This document shows, in pieces, positions 7,457-15,256 of a stretch of 64,000 bases of DNA (position 1 is its first letter; each line of letters starts with the position of its first letter). Below the pieces are notes generated by a model. It made no database searches and was not told the DNA's origin. It saw only the letters and a list, made by a program, of their open reading frames with translations. This DNA comes from Streptomyces sp. ICC1 (lineage in GTDB: Bacteria > Actinomycetota > Actinomycetes > Streptomycetales > Streptomycetaceae), in NCBI RefSeq assembly GCF_003287935.1, contig NZ_CP030287.1, positions 6,036,569 to 6,100,568 on the forward strand, in the 5' to 3' direction. The translations under genes were made by a program, and so were the position numbers.

Positions 7457-8703
7457 CAGAGCTGGTTCCGCTTCCGGCGGCCGCTCAGCACGATGCCGAC
7501 GCCCATGCCGGCCGCCGCACCCGCGAGGACCATCCACCAGACGTTGCTGCCGCCGGAGTCCTTCTCGTCTTCCTTCTCTTCCTTCTTGCCCGCCGCCTGC
7601 TCCGGCGCCGGGCCCGTGGCGTTCAGTGCCGCGACCAGGTCGGTGCCGCCGAAGGACTTCGGGTCGGTGCCCGTCGCGTGCGCGGCCAGGACCAGGGTGG
7701 CGAGGCCGGCCGGGTTGCCCTTGGCCCACTCGGCCGAGTTGCCCTTCAGCCACTCCAGCGCGCCCGCCGCCGACTGCTTGTGCCCGGCCGCGGCCAGGGC
7801 GATCACCGCGTCGGCGGTGTTGCCGGTGTCCGCGGTCGACTGGTCGGCACCGGGGGTGAGGGCGGTGAGGTGGCCGTCCTTCTTCAGGACCTCCGCCAGG
7901 TAACCGGCGCCGCCCCGGGCCGCCGCCGCCGCGTCACCGGCGGTCGCCGGGCAGGTCAGCGGGGCCGCGGGGGTGTCCGTGGCGGAAGGGGTGACGACCG
8001 GGCCCGTGCCGAGTCCGGCCAGGACGGCGGCGGCCGTCGCGTCGGCGCTGGCGGACAGCTTGCCGCCGGCCGGCTGGAACGCGAAGGCGCCCCGGTCGGC
8101 GGCCGGCTCGGCCGAGCAGCCCAGCTGGAAGGTGAGGAGGGCCTCGTACGGAGACTTGCCCGCCTTCGACTTGACCTCGGCCGGCTTCTCGCCGGCCGCC
8201 TCCAGGGCCCGGATCACGAGGGCGGTCGAGTTGGAGTCCGTACCGCCGTCCATGGGGCCGCCGGGGTTGCTGCTCCAGCCGCCGTCCTCGTTCTGGACGG
8301 ACTTCAGCCAGCCGACCGTCTTCTTCACCGTGTCGGTGTGGCCGCCGACCGCGGCCAGTGCCTGCACGGCGACCGAGGCGGCGTTGGAGTCGATGAACGC
8401 CGAGGCGTCGCAGGCCTTGGCGGTGTCGGGGCGGAAGGCGGGGAAGGAGCCGTCGGCGCACTGCTGGCCGACGAGCCAGTCGACGGCCTGCGCGGAGGGC
8501 TTGAGACCGGCCGTGTGCTGCGCGAGGAGCGCGAACGACTGGCGCCACACCCCGTCGTACGTCGGGTCGTTCTTGCCGAAGAGGCCGGAGGGGATGGCGG
8601 GCACCGGCGAGGGCGTGGCGACGTCGGCGAATGCCGCGGGGGCGGCGGCCACGCAGAGCACGGCGGAGGCGGCGAGCGCGGCGGCGCTGCGGCGGACGTT
8701 CAT
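7456..8703 (-). CDS. secreted, membrane-anchored prenyltransferase/squalene-cyclase-repeat toroid protein
   Basis: 415 residues, the first gene of the riboswitch-controlled operon. Signal peptide 1-26 (cut after AFA). Repeats such as QCADGSFPAF, QNEDGGWSSN and WLKGNSAEWAKG carry the DGSF/DGGW turns of alpha6/alpha6 toroids. The DxDD catalytic motif of terpene cyclases is not apparent, so enzyme activity is unlikely. A Lys/Glu-rich linker (KKEEKEDEKDSGG) precedes a membrane helix and the tail RRKRNQL. The same fold forms the alpha domain of animal transcobalamin and intrinsic factor. With the B12 riboswitch this suggests extracellular cobalamin binding; that is inference. Confidence 0.85.
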   Translation of the reverse strand: MNVRRSAAALAASAVLCVAAAPAAFADVATPSPVPAIPSGLFGKNDPTYDGVWRQSFALLAQHTAGLKPSAQAVDWLVGQQCADGSFPAFRPDTAKACDASAFIDSNAASVAVQALAAVGGHTDTVKKTVGWLKSVQNEDGGWSSNPGGPMDGGTDSNSTALVIRALEAAGEKPAEVKSKAGKSPYEALLTFQLGCSAEPAADRGAFAFQPAGGKLSASADATAAAVLAGLGTGPVVTPSATDTPAAPLTCPATAGDAAAAARGGAGYLAEVLKKDGHLTALTPGADQSTADTGNTADAVIALAAAGHKQSAAGALEWLKGNSAEWAKGNPAGLATLVLAAHATGTDPKSFGGTDLVAALNATGPAPEQAAGKKEEKEDEKDSGGSNVWWMVLAGAAAGMGVGIVLSGRRKRNQL

Positions 8704-8756
8704 GGCGGGGCGGGTGCCTCTCGTGCTGGGGACCCGGAGACAGGCAGCACAGCGGG

Positions 8757-8945
8757 GGCTGGCACCGGGCTCCGGCTCCGTTTACCTCGACGGTGCCGGC
8801 CGCCGGAAGGCCCGGCGGCACGAGCCGCGCACCTCCGGTACGGGGCAGTCCGGCTCCCCGCCCCGGCGGTGCCGGGGGAGGGTCACGGTTGCGGGTCAGC
8901 GCCGGAATTGCACCGGCTTCCCCCCGTACGGAAGTGTGGACGACG
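8757..8945 (-). promoter_or_regulatory. cobalamin (AdoCbl) riboswitch
   Basis: Read on the minus strand, the 8882-8924 region contains GGGAAGCCGGTGCAATTCC, then GCGCTGACCCGCAACCGTGA, the strongly conserved core of cobalamin riboswitches. Further 3' are GAGGTAAACGGAGCC and GGTGCCAG, matching the later junction and B12-box side. It lies 50-240 bases before the toroid gene at 8703. Binding of adenosylcobalamin should shut off the operon. Both edges are approximate. Confidence 0.92.
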
Positions 8946-9002
8946 CCCGTACTCTACCGGCCCGTAGCCCGCGGGCCTGGTGGCGCCGCCTGGCAGAGCC
9001 CC

Positions 9003-10082
9003 TTACAGGGCGCGGTAGGAGACCGGGGCGCTGCCCGGCACCGCCTCCGCGCGGCCCTGCTTCACGAGCCTGCGCAGGTGGGCTTCCGCTTCCGAGACGG
9101 CGATGTTGCGGGAGCCGTACGGGATCTGCTCCCAGGGCCGGTTCCACTCCATCCGCTCGGCCAGCCCCCACGGGGTCAGCGGCTCGGCGAGCAGCTCCCA
9201 CAGCCCGGTCAGCCGATCCTCGTGGTGGTCCAGGAGTTCCCGCACGCGGCCCTGCGCGTCGGTGAAGGCGTACTGGTGGGCCGGGAGCACCTCGGCCGGC
9301 TGGAGGCGGCCGATGCGTTCGAGGGAGTCGAGGTAGTCGCCGAGGGGGTCGGTGGCCCGCTCGGAGGAGGGGTCCTCGTAGAGGCCGATGTGCGGGGAGA
9401 TCCCGGGCAGCAGGTGGTCGCCGGAGAAGAGGCGGCCGTTGCCGGGCAGGTTCGCCGGGTGCTTCTCCTCCAGGTGCAGGCAGACGTGGCCGGGGGTGTG
9501 CCCCGGGGTCCAGATGGCCCGCAGCCGGCGGCCGGCCAGCGGCAGCAGCTCGCCGGGGACGATCTCCCGGTCGGGGACGGCGGCCGACAGCCCGGGCAGG
9601 GTGTGCGTGCGGCCGCTCGCGCGGGCGGCGCGCAGCGGGGCGATGTGCTCCTCGGGGGCTCCGGCGGTGGCCAGCTTCTCGCTCATGTAGTCGAACCAGA
9701 CGCCGGGTTCGGAGGACCGGGTCCGCACGACGATCTCGGTGTCGGCGGCGTGCATGGCGATCCAGGCGCCGGAGGCCTCGCGGACCTGGCCGGACAGGCC
9801 GTGGTGGTCGGGGTGGTGGTGGGTGATGACCACGCCGTGGACGTCCGCGACGGCGATGGACAGGGCGCCGAGGCCGGCGACGAGGGTGTCCCAGGACTCG
9901 GGGTCGTCCCAGCCGGTGTCGATGAGGACCGGGCCGCGGTCGGTGTCGAGGACGTGGACGAGGGTGTGGCCGAGCGGGTTGTCGGGGATGGGCACCTTGA
10001 CGGCCCACACGCCGCCGCCGTGGTCGGTGACGTGGGGGCCGTCGACGCGGGGCGCGTCGGCCTGTGCCGTGTCCTCTGCCAT
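9003..10082 (-). CDS. metallo-beta-lactamase-fold hydrolase
   Basis: 359 residues from ATG 10082 with GGAG just upstream. The N-terminal domain has the zinc motif THHHPDHHG (HxHxDH), then TPGHTPGHV and FSGDHLLPGIS, supplying the other metal ligands of a binuclear MBL site. The C-terminal 90 residues form a small winged-helix-like domain ending VPGSAPVSYRAL, as in the glyoxalase-II-like/LACTB2 family. It is cytoplasmic, with no signal peptide. Substrate unknown: thioesters or phosphodiesters are both possible. It is transcribed divergently from the aldehyde dehydrogenase, across a region with tandem repeats. Confidence 0.9.
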   Translation of the reverse strand: MAEDTAQADAPRVDGPHVTDHGGGVWAVKVPIPDNPLGHTLVHVLDTDRGPVLIDTGWDDPESWDTLVAGLGALSIAVADVHGVVITHHHPDHHGLSGQVREASGAWIAMHAADTEIVVRTRSSEPGVWFDYMSEKLATAGAPEEHIAPLRAARASGRTHTLPGLSAAVPDREIVPGELLPLAGRRLRAIWTPGHTPGHVCLHLEEKHPANLPGNGRLFSGDHLLPGISPHIGLYEDPSSERATDPLGDYLDSLERIGRLQPAEVLPAHQYAFTDAQGRVRELLDHHEDRLTGLWELLAEPLTPWGLAERMEWNRPWEQIPYGSRNIAVSEAEAHLRRLVKQGRAEAVPGSAPVSYRAL

Positions 10083-10100
10083 GAAGGGCTCCACTCTCAC

Positions 10101-10212
10101 GAGGCCGTGCCGAGGAGGCCGTGCCAACGAGGCCGTGCCGACAGGTCCGTGCCGACTGGGCCGTGCCAACGGGGCCGTGCCGACAAGACCGTGCCAACGA
10201 GAACGTGTTGCA
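10101..10212. repeat. seven tandem 14-bp repeats plus one degenerate copy
   Basis: Units of the form GAGGCCGTGCCGAC follow one another without gaps at 10101, 10115, 10129, 10143, 10157, 10171 and 10185, with an eroded unit at 10199. The core CCGTGCC is invariant in the first seven; the next bases alternate between GA and AA. The array sits directly before the MBL gene start on its upstream side. It may be a slippage minisatellite or a set of protein sites. Confidence 0.85.
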
Positions 10213-10273
10213 ATGGTCGCCCAAGTCGACCACCTTCAGGGCTTCCTGACTAGTCGTTCGATCTTCGGAGTGT

Positions 10274-10332
10274 CGAACCACGCGGTTCGGTCAGGGCCGT
10301 GGACTCCTAGAACTAGAACTGGTATCAGTTCT
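10274..10332. promoter_or_regulatory. operator region of the aldehyde dehydrogenase gene
   Basis: Two inverted repeats lie here. CGAACC-ACGC-GGTTCG is at 10274-10289, and AGAACTG-GTAT-CAGTTCT at 10315-10332. The segment TAGAACTGGTATCA (10314-10327) matches the KstR site TnnAACnnGTTnnA at all but one defined position. It is 35 bases before the ATG at 10362. The KstR-like regulator at 12963-13634 is the obvious candidate binder. Confidence 0.5.
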
Positions 10333-10361
10333 GGAACGCCAAGCCGCAGGAGGCATCAGCC

Positions 10362-11834
10362 ATGACCGAGCTCGTGGAACACGGACAACTGCTCATCGGC
10401 GGGGAGTGGACGGATCCGCTGGGCTCCGAGACGATCCAGGTCGTCTCCCCCCACACCGAGCAGGTCATCGGCAGCGTCCCGCACGCCTCGAAGGCGGACG
10501 TGGACCGGGCCGTGGCCGTCGCCCGCAAGGCCTTCGACGAAGGCCCGTGGCCGCGCACCTCGCTCGAGGAGCGGATCGCCGTCGTCACCCGCATCAAGGA
10601 CGCGATAGCCGTCCGCCACGAGGAGATCGCCGCCTCGATCAGCTCCCAGAACGGGTCCCCGTACTCCTGGAGCATCCTCGCCCAGGCGCTCGGCCCGATG
10701 ATGGTCTACGACGCCGCGATCACCGTCGCCCGCTCCTACCCGTACGAGGAGTACCGCAAGGGCGCCCTCGGCAACATCCTCGTCCGGCGCGAGGCGGTCG
10801 GCGTCGTCGCCGCCGTCATCCCGTGGAACGTCCCGCAGTTCGTCGCCGCCGCCAAACTGGCGCCCGCGCTGCTGACCGGCTGCACGGTCATCCTCAAGCC
10901 GTCGCCCGAGGCGGTCCTCGACTCCTACATCCTCGCCGACATCGCCCGCGAGGCCGGGCTGCCCGAGGGCGTGCTGTCGATCCTGCCCGCCGACCGCGAG
11001 GTCAGCGAGTACCTGGTCGGCCACCCCGGCGTCGACAAGGTCGCCTTCACCGGCTCCGTCGGAGCCGGCCGGCGCGTCATGGAGGTCGCCTCGCGCAACC
11101 TCACCCGCGTCACCCTCGAACTGGGCGGCAAGTCCGCCGCCGTCGTCCTCCCGGACGCCGACCTGGACACCGCCATCGCGGGCATCGTCCCGGCCGCCTG
11201 GATGAACAACGGCCAGGCGTGCGTGGCCCAGACCCGCGTCCTGGCCCCGCGCAGCCGCTACGCGGAGATCGCCGAGGCGCTGGCCGCCGCGGCCGGGGCG
11301 CTGGTCGTCGGCGACCCGATGGACCCCGCGACGCAGCTCGGCCCGCTGGTCGCCAAGCGGCAGCAGCAGCGCTCCCTCGACTTCATCCGGATCGGCCAGG
11401 AGGAGGGCGCCAAGGTCCTCTCCGGCGGCGGCCGCCCGGCGGGCCTGGACCAGGGCTGGTACGTGGAGCCGACCCTCTTCGGAGACGTCGACAACTCGAT
11501 GCGGATCGCCCGCGAGGAGATCTTCGGCCCGGTCGTCTGCCTGATCCCGTACGGGGACGAGCAGGAGGCCCTGCGGATCGCCAACGACTCGGAGTTCGGG
11601 CTGAGCGGCAGCGTCTGGACCGGGGACGTCGAGCACGGCGTCGACTTCGCGCGCCAGGTGCGCACCGGCACCTTCAACGTGAACACCTTCAGCCTCGACA
11701 TGCTCGGCCCGTTCGGCGGCTACAAGAACAGCGGCGTCGGGCGGGAGTTCGGCCCGGAGGGGCTGAGCGAGTACCTGGAGCACAAGATGATCCACCTCCC
11801 GGCCGGGTACGAACCGCCCGCGGCCGGCGCCTGA
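10362..11834 (+). CDS. NAD(P)-dependent aldehyde dehydrogenase
   Basis: 490 residues, full family length. It oxidises an aldehyde to the acid with NAD(P)+. The oxyanion/cofactor segment IPWNVPQ is present, with the general base Glu253 in LELGGKS and the nucleophile Cys287 in NNGQACVAQ. EEIFGPVV and the FGGYKNSGVGRE end block complete the family pattern. The start lies downstream of an operator region; AGGAGGC precedes the ATG. The stop overlaps the ferredoxin ATG by one base, so the two are co-translated. Pairing with a 3Fe-4S ferredoxin and a nearby KstR-like regulator suggests oxidation of steroid-, terpene- or fatty-aldehyde intermediates. The substrate is not shown by sequence. Confidence 0.93.
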   Translation: MTELVEHGQLLIGGEWTDPLGSETIQVVSPHTEQVIGSVPHASKADVDRAVAVARKAFDEGPWPRTSLEERIAVVTRIKDAIAVRHEEIAASISSQNGSPYSWSILAQALGPMMVYDAAITVARSYPYEEYRKGALGNILVRREAVGVVAAVIPWNVPQFVAAAKLAPALLTGCTVILKPSPEAVLDSYILADIAREAGLPEGVLSILPADREVSEYLVGHPGVDKVAFTGSVGAGRRVMEVASRNLTRVTLELGGKSAAVVLPDADLDTAIAGIVPAAWMNNGQACVAQTRVLAPRSRYAEIAEALAAAAGALVVGDPMDPATQLGPLVAKRQQQRSLDFIRIGQEEGAKVLSGGGRPAGLDQGWYVEPTLFGDVDNSMRIAREEIFGPVVCLIPYGDEQEALRIANDSEFGLSGSVWTGDVEHGVDFARQVRTGTFNVNTFSLDMLGPFGGYKNSGVGREFGPEGLSEYLEHKMIHLPAGYEPPAAGA

Positions 11835-12067
11835 TGGGTGACCGGTGGCACGTCGAGGTGGACCGGGGGGTCTGCATCGGCTCGGGGATGTGCGTGAACC
11901 ACGCCCCGGACGGCTTCGCCCTCGACACGGCGCGCCAGTCCCACCCGCGGGCGGCGGAGACGGACGCGAACGAGCCGGTCCTCACGGCGGCCGAGGGCTG
12001 CCCGGTCGAAGCCATCATGATCACGATGCTGGGCAGCGGCGAGGCGGTGTTCCCGCCGGAGGAGTGA
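11834..12067 (+). CDS. [3Fe-4S] ferredoxin
   Basis: 77 residues starting at the ATG that shares a base with the aldehyde dehydrogenase stop (TGATG). Cys14 and Cys20 in CIGSGMC and Cys56 in the GCPVEAI block give three ligands. The residue between that would be the fourth ligand is Gly, so the cluster should be [3Fe-4S]. Such ferredoxins usually feed electrons to cytochrome P450s; none is in the window. The unit resembles FdxD-like ferredoxins of mycobacterial cholesterol regulons, which fits the KstR-like regulator nearby. Confidence 0.9.
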   Translation: MGDRWHVEVDRGVCIGSGMCVNHAPDGFALDTARQSHPRAAETDANEPVLTAAEGCPVEAIMITMLGSGEAVFPPEE

Positions 12068-12248
12068 GGTGGCGGGGACCGGCTCCCGGACCCCTGGGCC
12101 TCGAAACCCCTGCGCCTCGCACGCCGGCGGGGCCGGATTCGGCCGGTGTCGGCCGGTGTCGGCCCGCACGTGCGGGTGTGTGAGACTCCTGCCACGACCG
12201 CCCGGCGCACGTGACCGGGCGGCGTGGTGAGGGTGGGGAACGAGCGGT

Positions 12249-12914
12249 ATGCGCAGGAGCGTTCGGTTGGCGGGAGCGGTGCTCGGGGCGCTGCTGGTGA
12301 CGGGGTGCGAGAGCGGAGCCCCCGCGGGCGCCCCGCCCGCGGCGGAGTCCGCCTCGCCGCCGGCCTCGCCGCCGGCCTCGCCGCCGGCCTCGCCGCCGGC
12401 CTCGCCGCCGGCGTCGCCGGGGGCGAAGGCGCCGACCGGCTCCGCCGCGCCCGCTGGCCCCTTCGGCAGGGAGCAGGCCGCGGCCGACATCGCCGCGGCC
12501 ACGGCGGCGGCCGGGCTGGCCGAGCCCGACCCGTCCGACATCGTGTCCCCGTCCGCGGGGGAGCCGGCCACGGACAAGGAGAAGCGCAGGGCGGCGATGC
12601 TGGCCTGCGTGGCCCCCTGGCAGACGATGGAGCGGCTGCCCGACACCGTGAAGGCGTACGAGGCCACGATCACGGGGCTGGAACAGCGCGGCTGGGAGCG
12701 CGGCGAGCGCATGCAGCACGACATGCTCACCCATACGCCGCTGACCAAGCAGGGCTGGACGCTGTTCGCCCGCCGCTACGACTTCTCCGCCGGCAAGGGC
12801 TCCGGCCTGGGCATGCCCGACATGCTGTCCTTCATGGCGACGGACCAGGCGTGCGAGGGCCGCTTCACGGAGGCGGAGATGGAAGAGGCCTTCAAGGACG
12901 ACCCCGGGCAGTAG
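12249..12914 (+). CDS. lipoprotein of unknown function with a Pro/Ser/Ala repeat linker
   Basis: 221 residues. Signal peptide with lipobox LLVTGC (Cys at about residue 20), so it is lipid-anchored outside the membrane. A linker of five SPPA units encoded by 12-base repeats (GCCTCGCCGCCG, about 12350-12412) follows. The folded part from residue 75 includes a block WQTMERLPDTVKAYEA and LLT-type helices, with two cysteines (CVAPW and ACEGR). I do not recognise the family; it is conserved-looking and soluble. GAGGGTGGGG precedes the ATG. It stands between the ferredoxin gene and the convergent regulator gene. Confidence 0.8.
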   Translation: MRRSVRLAGAVLGALLVTGCESGAPAGAPPAAESASPPASPPASPPASPPASPPASPGAKAPTGSAAPAGPFGREQAAADIAAATAAAGLAEPDPSDIVSPSAGEPATDKEKRRAAMLACVAPWQTMERLPDTVKAYEATITGLEQRGWERGERMQHDMLTHTPLTKQGWTLFARRYDFSAGKGSGLGMPDMLSFMATDQACEGRFTEAEMEEAFKDDPGQ

Positions 12915-12962
12915 CCCCGCGCCGGCCCCGTTCCACGGAGTGGAACGTGCGATACGGCGGGA

Positions 12963-13634
12963 TCAGGCCTTTTTCGGTTCCGCCGGGGGCGTCGCCGACG
13001 GCTGCGCCTCCGGGGCCGTGAGGTCGATCAGGCGGCAGACCGTCTCGATGTCGATCTTCACCTGGGCGATCGAGGCCCGGCCCGACAGCCAGGTGATCAG
13101 CGCCGAGTGCCAGGTGTGCTCGATCACCCGGACCGCGGAGAGCTGCTCCGCCGTCGGCGGGGCGTCCAGGCCCATCGCGTCCAGGATGATCGCCGTCGTC
13201 AGCCGGGACACCGTGTCCACCTCGGGGCTCACGCTGCGGTCCGCGAACGTCAGCGCGCGCACCATCGCGTCCGCGAGGTGCGGCTCCCGCTGGAGCGCGC
13301 GGAAGGCGCGCATCAGGGTCTCGGCGACCCGCGCCGCGGGCTCGTCCCCGGCCGGCGGGCGCTTGCGCAGCGTCGTGTGCATGTGCTGGAGCTGGTCCTG
13401 CATGGTGGCGACGAGCAGGTGCACCTTGGAGGGGAAGTAGCGGTAGAGGGTGCCCAGCGCGACGCTGGAGGACTCCGCGACCTCCCGCATCTGCACGGCG
13501 TCGAAGCCGCCCCGGCTGGCCAGCTGCGCGCTGGCGTGCAGGATCCGCCTGCGCCGCGCCTCCTGACGCTCCGTCAAGGGCGGGGACGCCGGTGTGGTGA
13601 CGGCTGGGGTCACGGCCTTCGCTTCCGCTGTCAT
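12963..13634 (-). CDS. TetR-family regulator, KstR-like
   Basis: 223 residues from ATG 13634-13632. The N-terminal helix-turn-helix carries RRRRILHASAQLASRGGFDA and SVALGTLYRYFPSKVHLL, nearly identical to mycobacterial KstR, the repressor of cholesterol catabolism. The C-terminal ligand domain follows the same plan (FADRSVSPEVD, RVIEHTWHSALITWLSGRAS). Family members respond to steroid- or acyl-CoA-type ligands. A full match to the KstR operator lies upstream at 13797-13810 and a near match in front of the aldehyde dehydrogenase gene, so autoregulation and control of that pair are likely. An upstream start is possible but adds a non-conserved extension. Confidence 0.88.
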   Translation of the reverse strand: MTAEAKAVTPAVTTPASPPLTERQEARRRRILHASAQLASRGGFDAVQMREVAESSSVALGTLYRYFPSKVHLLVATMQDQLQHMHTTLRKRPPAGDEPAARVAETLMRAFRALQREPHLADAMVRALTFADRSVSPEVDTVSRLTTAIILDAMGLDAPPTAEQLSAVRVIEHTWHSALITWLSGRASIAQVKIDIETVCRLIDLTAPEAQPSATPPAEPKKA

Positions 13635-13796
13635 CTGTCCCGTTCCAAGGCGTTCCCTGTTCGTGCGGGTGGGGTGGTGCGGGGGCTGCTGCGCGCCAGC
13701 ATGGCAGGCGCCCGAGCCGTGGCGCGAATCACCTGCCACCCCTCTTACGGTGTGGTTTCCGGCCGGTAGATTCAATGGTCTTCAACGGATCAAGTC

Positions 13797-13810
13797 TGAA
13801 ACTTGTTCTA
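13797..13810. promoter_or_regulatory. KstR-type operator
   Basis: TGAAACTTGTTCTA fits the KstR palindrome TnnAACnnGTTnnA at every defined position. It lies 163 bases upstream of the KstR-like start and 54 bases upstream of the glycosyltransferase start, in an AT-rich patch that probably holds both promoters. Control of the regulator, the glycosyltransferase operon, or both is possible. Confidence 0.65.
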
Positions 13811-13863
13811 CATTATCCGAGCGGTTACGCTCCGGCGAAAGTGCAGGGAGAAGGGGGCCGAGA

Positions 13864-15195
13864 GTGACCGCTGAGGCCATGGTGACGAGCCCTTTCACGG
13901 GTTCACCCGCCGACGGCAGCCGTCCGTTGCGGATCGCGCTCCTCACCTATAAGGGGAACCCGTTCTGCGGTGGCCAGGGCGTCTACGTCCGGCACCTCTC
14001 GCGCGAGCTCGTGAAGCTGGGCCACTCCGTCGAGGTGATCGGCGCGCAGCCCTACCCGGTCCTCGACACCGGCGCCACGCTCACCGAGCTCCCGAGCCTC
14101 GACCTCTACCGCAGCCCCGACCCGTTCCGGACGCCCAAGCGCGGCGAGTACCGGGACTGGATCGACGCCGTCGAGGTCGCCACCATGTGGACCGGCGGGT
14201 TTCCCGAACCGCTGACCTTCTCGCTGCGCGCCCGCCGCCACCTGGCCGCCCGCGCGGGCGAGTTCGACGTCATCCACGACAACCAGACCCTCGGGTACGG
14301 GCTGTTGGGCGAGCTGGGCGCTCCGTTGGTCACCACCATCCACCACCCCATCACCGTCGACCGCGAACTGGACCTGGCCGCCGCCAAGGACCGCAAGAAG
14401 CGCGCCTCCGTGCGGCGTTGGTACGGATTCACGCGCATGCAGGGCCGCGTCGCCCGCCGCCTGTCCTCCGTCCTCACCGTCTCCGGCTCCTCCAAGCAGG
14501 AGATCGCCGACCACCTCGGCGTCCAGGGCGAGCGCATCCACGTCGTCCACATCGGCGCCGACACCGACCTGTGGTCGCCCGACGCCTCCGTGGCCGAGGT
14601 GCCCGGGCGGATCGTGACGACCTCCAGCGCCGACGTCCCGCTCAAGGGGCTCGTCCACCTCGTCGAGGCGCTCGCGAAGCTCCGTACCGAACAGCCCGAC
14701 GCCCACCTCGTCGTCGTCGGCAAGCGCGCCGAGAAGGGCCCGGTCGCCCGCGCCATCGAGACGTACGGGCTCCAGGACGCCGTCCGATTCGTCAAGGGCA
14801 TCACCGACGCCGAACTCGTCGACCTCGTGCGCAGCGCGCAGGTCGCCTGCGTCCCCTCCCTCTACGAGGGCTTCTCGCTCCCGGCCGCCGAGGCCATGGC
14901 CACCGGCACCCCGCTGGTCGCCACCACCGGCGGCGCGATCCCCGAGGTCACGGGCCCCGACGGCGAGACCTGCCTCGCGGTCCCGCCCGGCGACGCGGGC
15001 GCGCTGGCCACGGCCCTCGCCCGGCTGCTCGGCGACCCCGAGCTGCGCGCCGGACTCGGCGCCGCCGGCCGCGAGCGCGTGCTGGCCCGCTTCACCTGGG
15101 CCAAGGCCGCCGAGGGCACCGTCGTGCACTACCGCGCCGCCATGGAGCGGGCCGCGAAGGCCTCGGCCGACTCCCGTGGCCGCGGCACCCGGTGA
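13864..15195 (+). CDS. family-4 glycosyltransferase
   Basis: 443 residues from GTG 13864, with a GGGAGAAGGGGG purine stretch upstream; an ATG 15 bases later is an alternative. GT-B fold: N-terminal block with LLTYKGNPFCGGQGVYVRHL (acceptor-side Gly loop) and the helix FDVIHDNQTLGYGLL; C-terminal GT4 block with RIVTTSSADVPLKGL and VPSLYEGFSLPAAEAMATG, where the EX7E Glu pair binds the nucleotide sugar. It transfers a sugar from an NDP- or GDP-sugar to an unknown acceptor, probably at the membrane surface. It heads a three-gene operon with a methyltransferase and a toroid protein. Confidence 0.9.
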   Translation: MTAEAMVTSPFTGSPADGSRPLRIALLTYKGNPFCGGQGVYVRHLSRELVKLGHSVEVIGAQPYPVLDTGATLTELPSLDLYRSPDPFRTPKRGEYRDWIDAVEVATMWTGGFPEPLTFSLRARRHLAARAGEFDVIHDNQTLGYGLLGELGAPLVTTIHHPITVDRELDLAAAKDRKKRASVRRWYGFTRMQGRVARRLSSVLTVSGSSKQEIADHLGVQGERIHVVHIGADTDLWSPDASVAEVPGRIVTTSSADVPLKGLVHLVEALAKLRTEQPDAHLVVVGKRAEKGPVARAIETYGLQDAVRFVKGITDAELVDLVRSAQVACVPSLYEGFSLPAAEAMATGTPLVATTGGAIPEVTGPDGETCLAVPPGDAGALATALARLLGDPELRAGLGAAGRERVLARFTWAKAAEGTVVHYRAAMERAAKASADSRGRGTR

Positions 15196-15256
15196 CCTTC
15201 ACCTTCCGTCCGATGCAGTTCCCCTCTCACCCCCGCGACCGCGAAGGCAGGACCAC

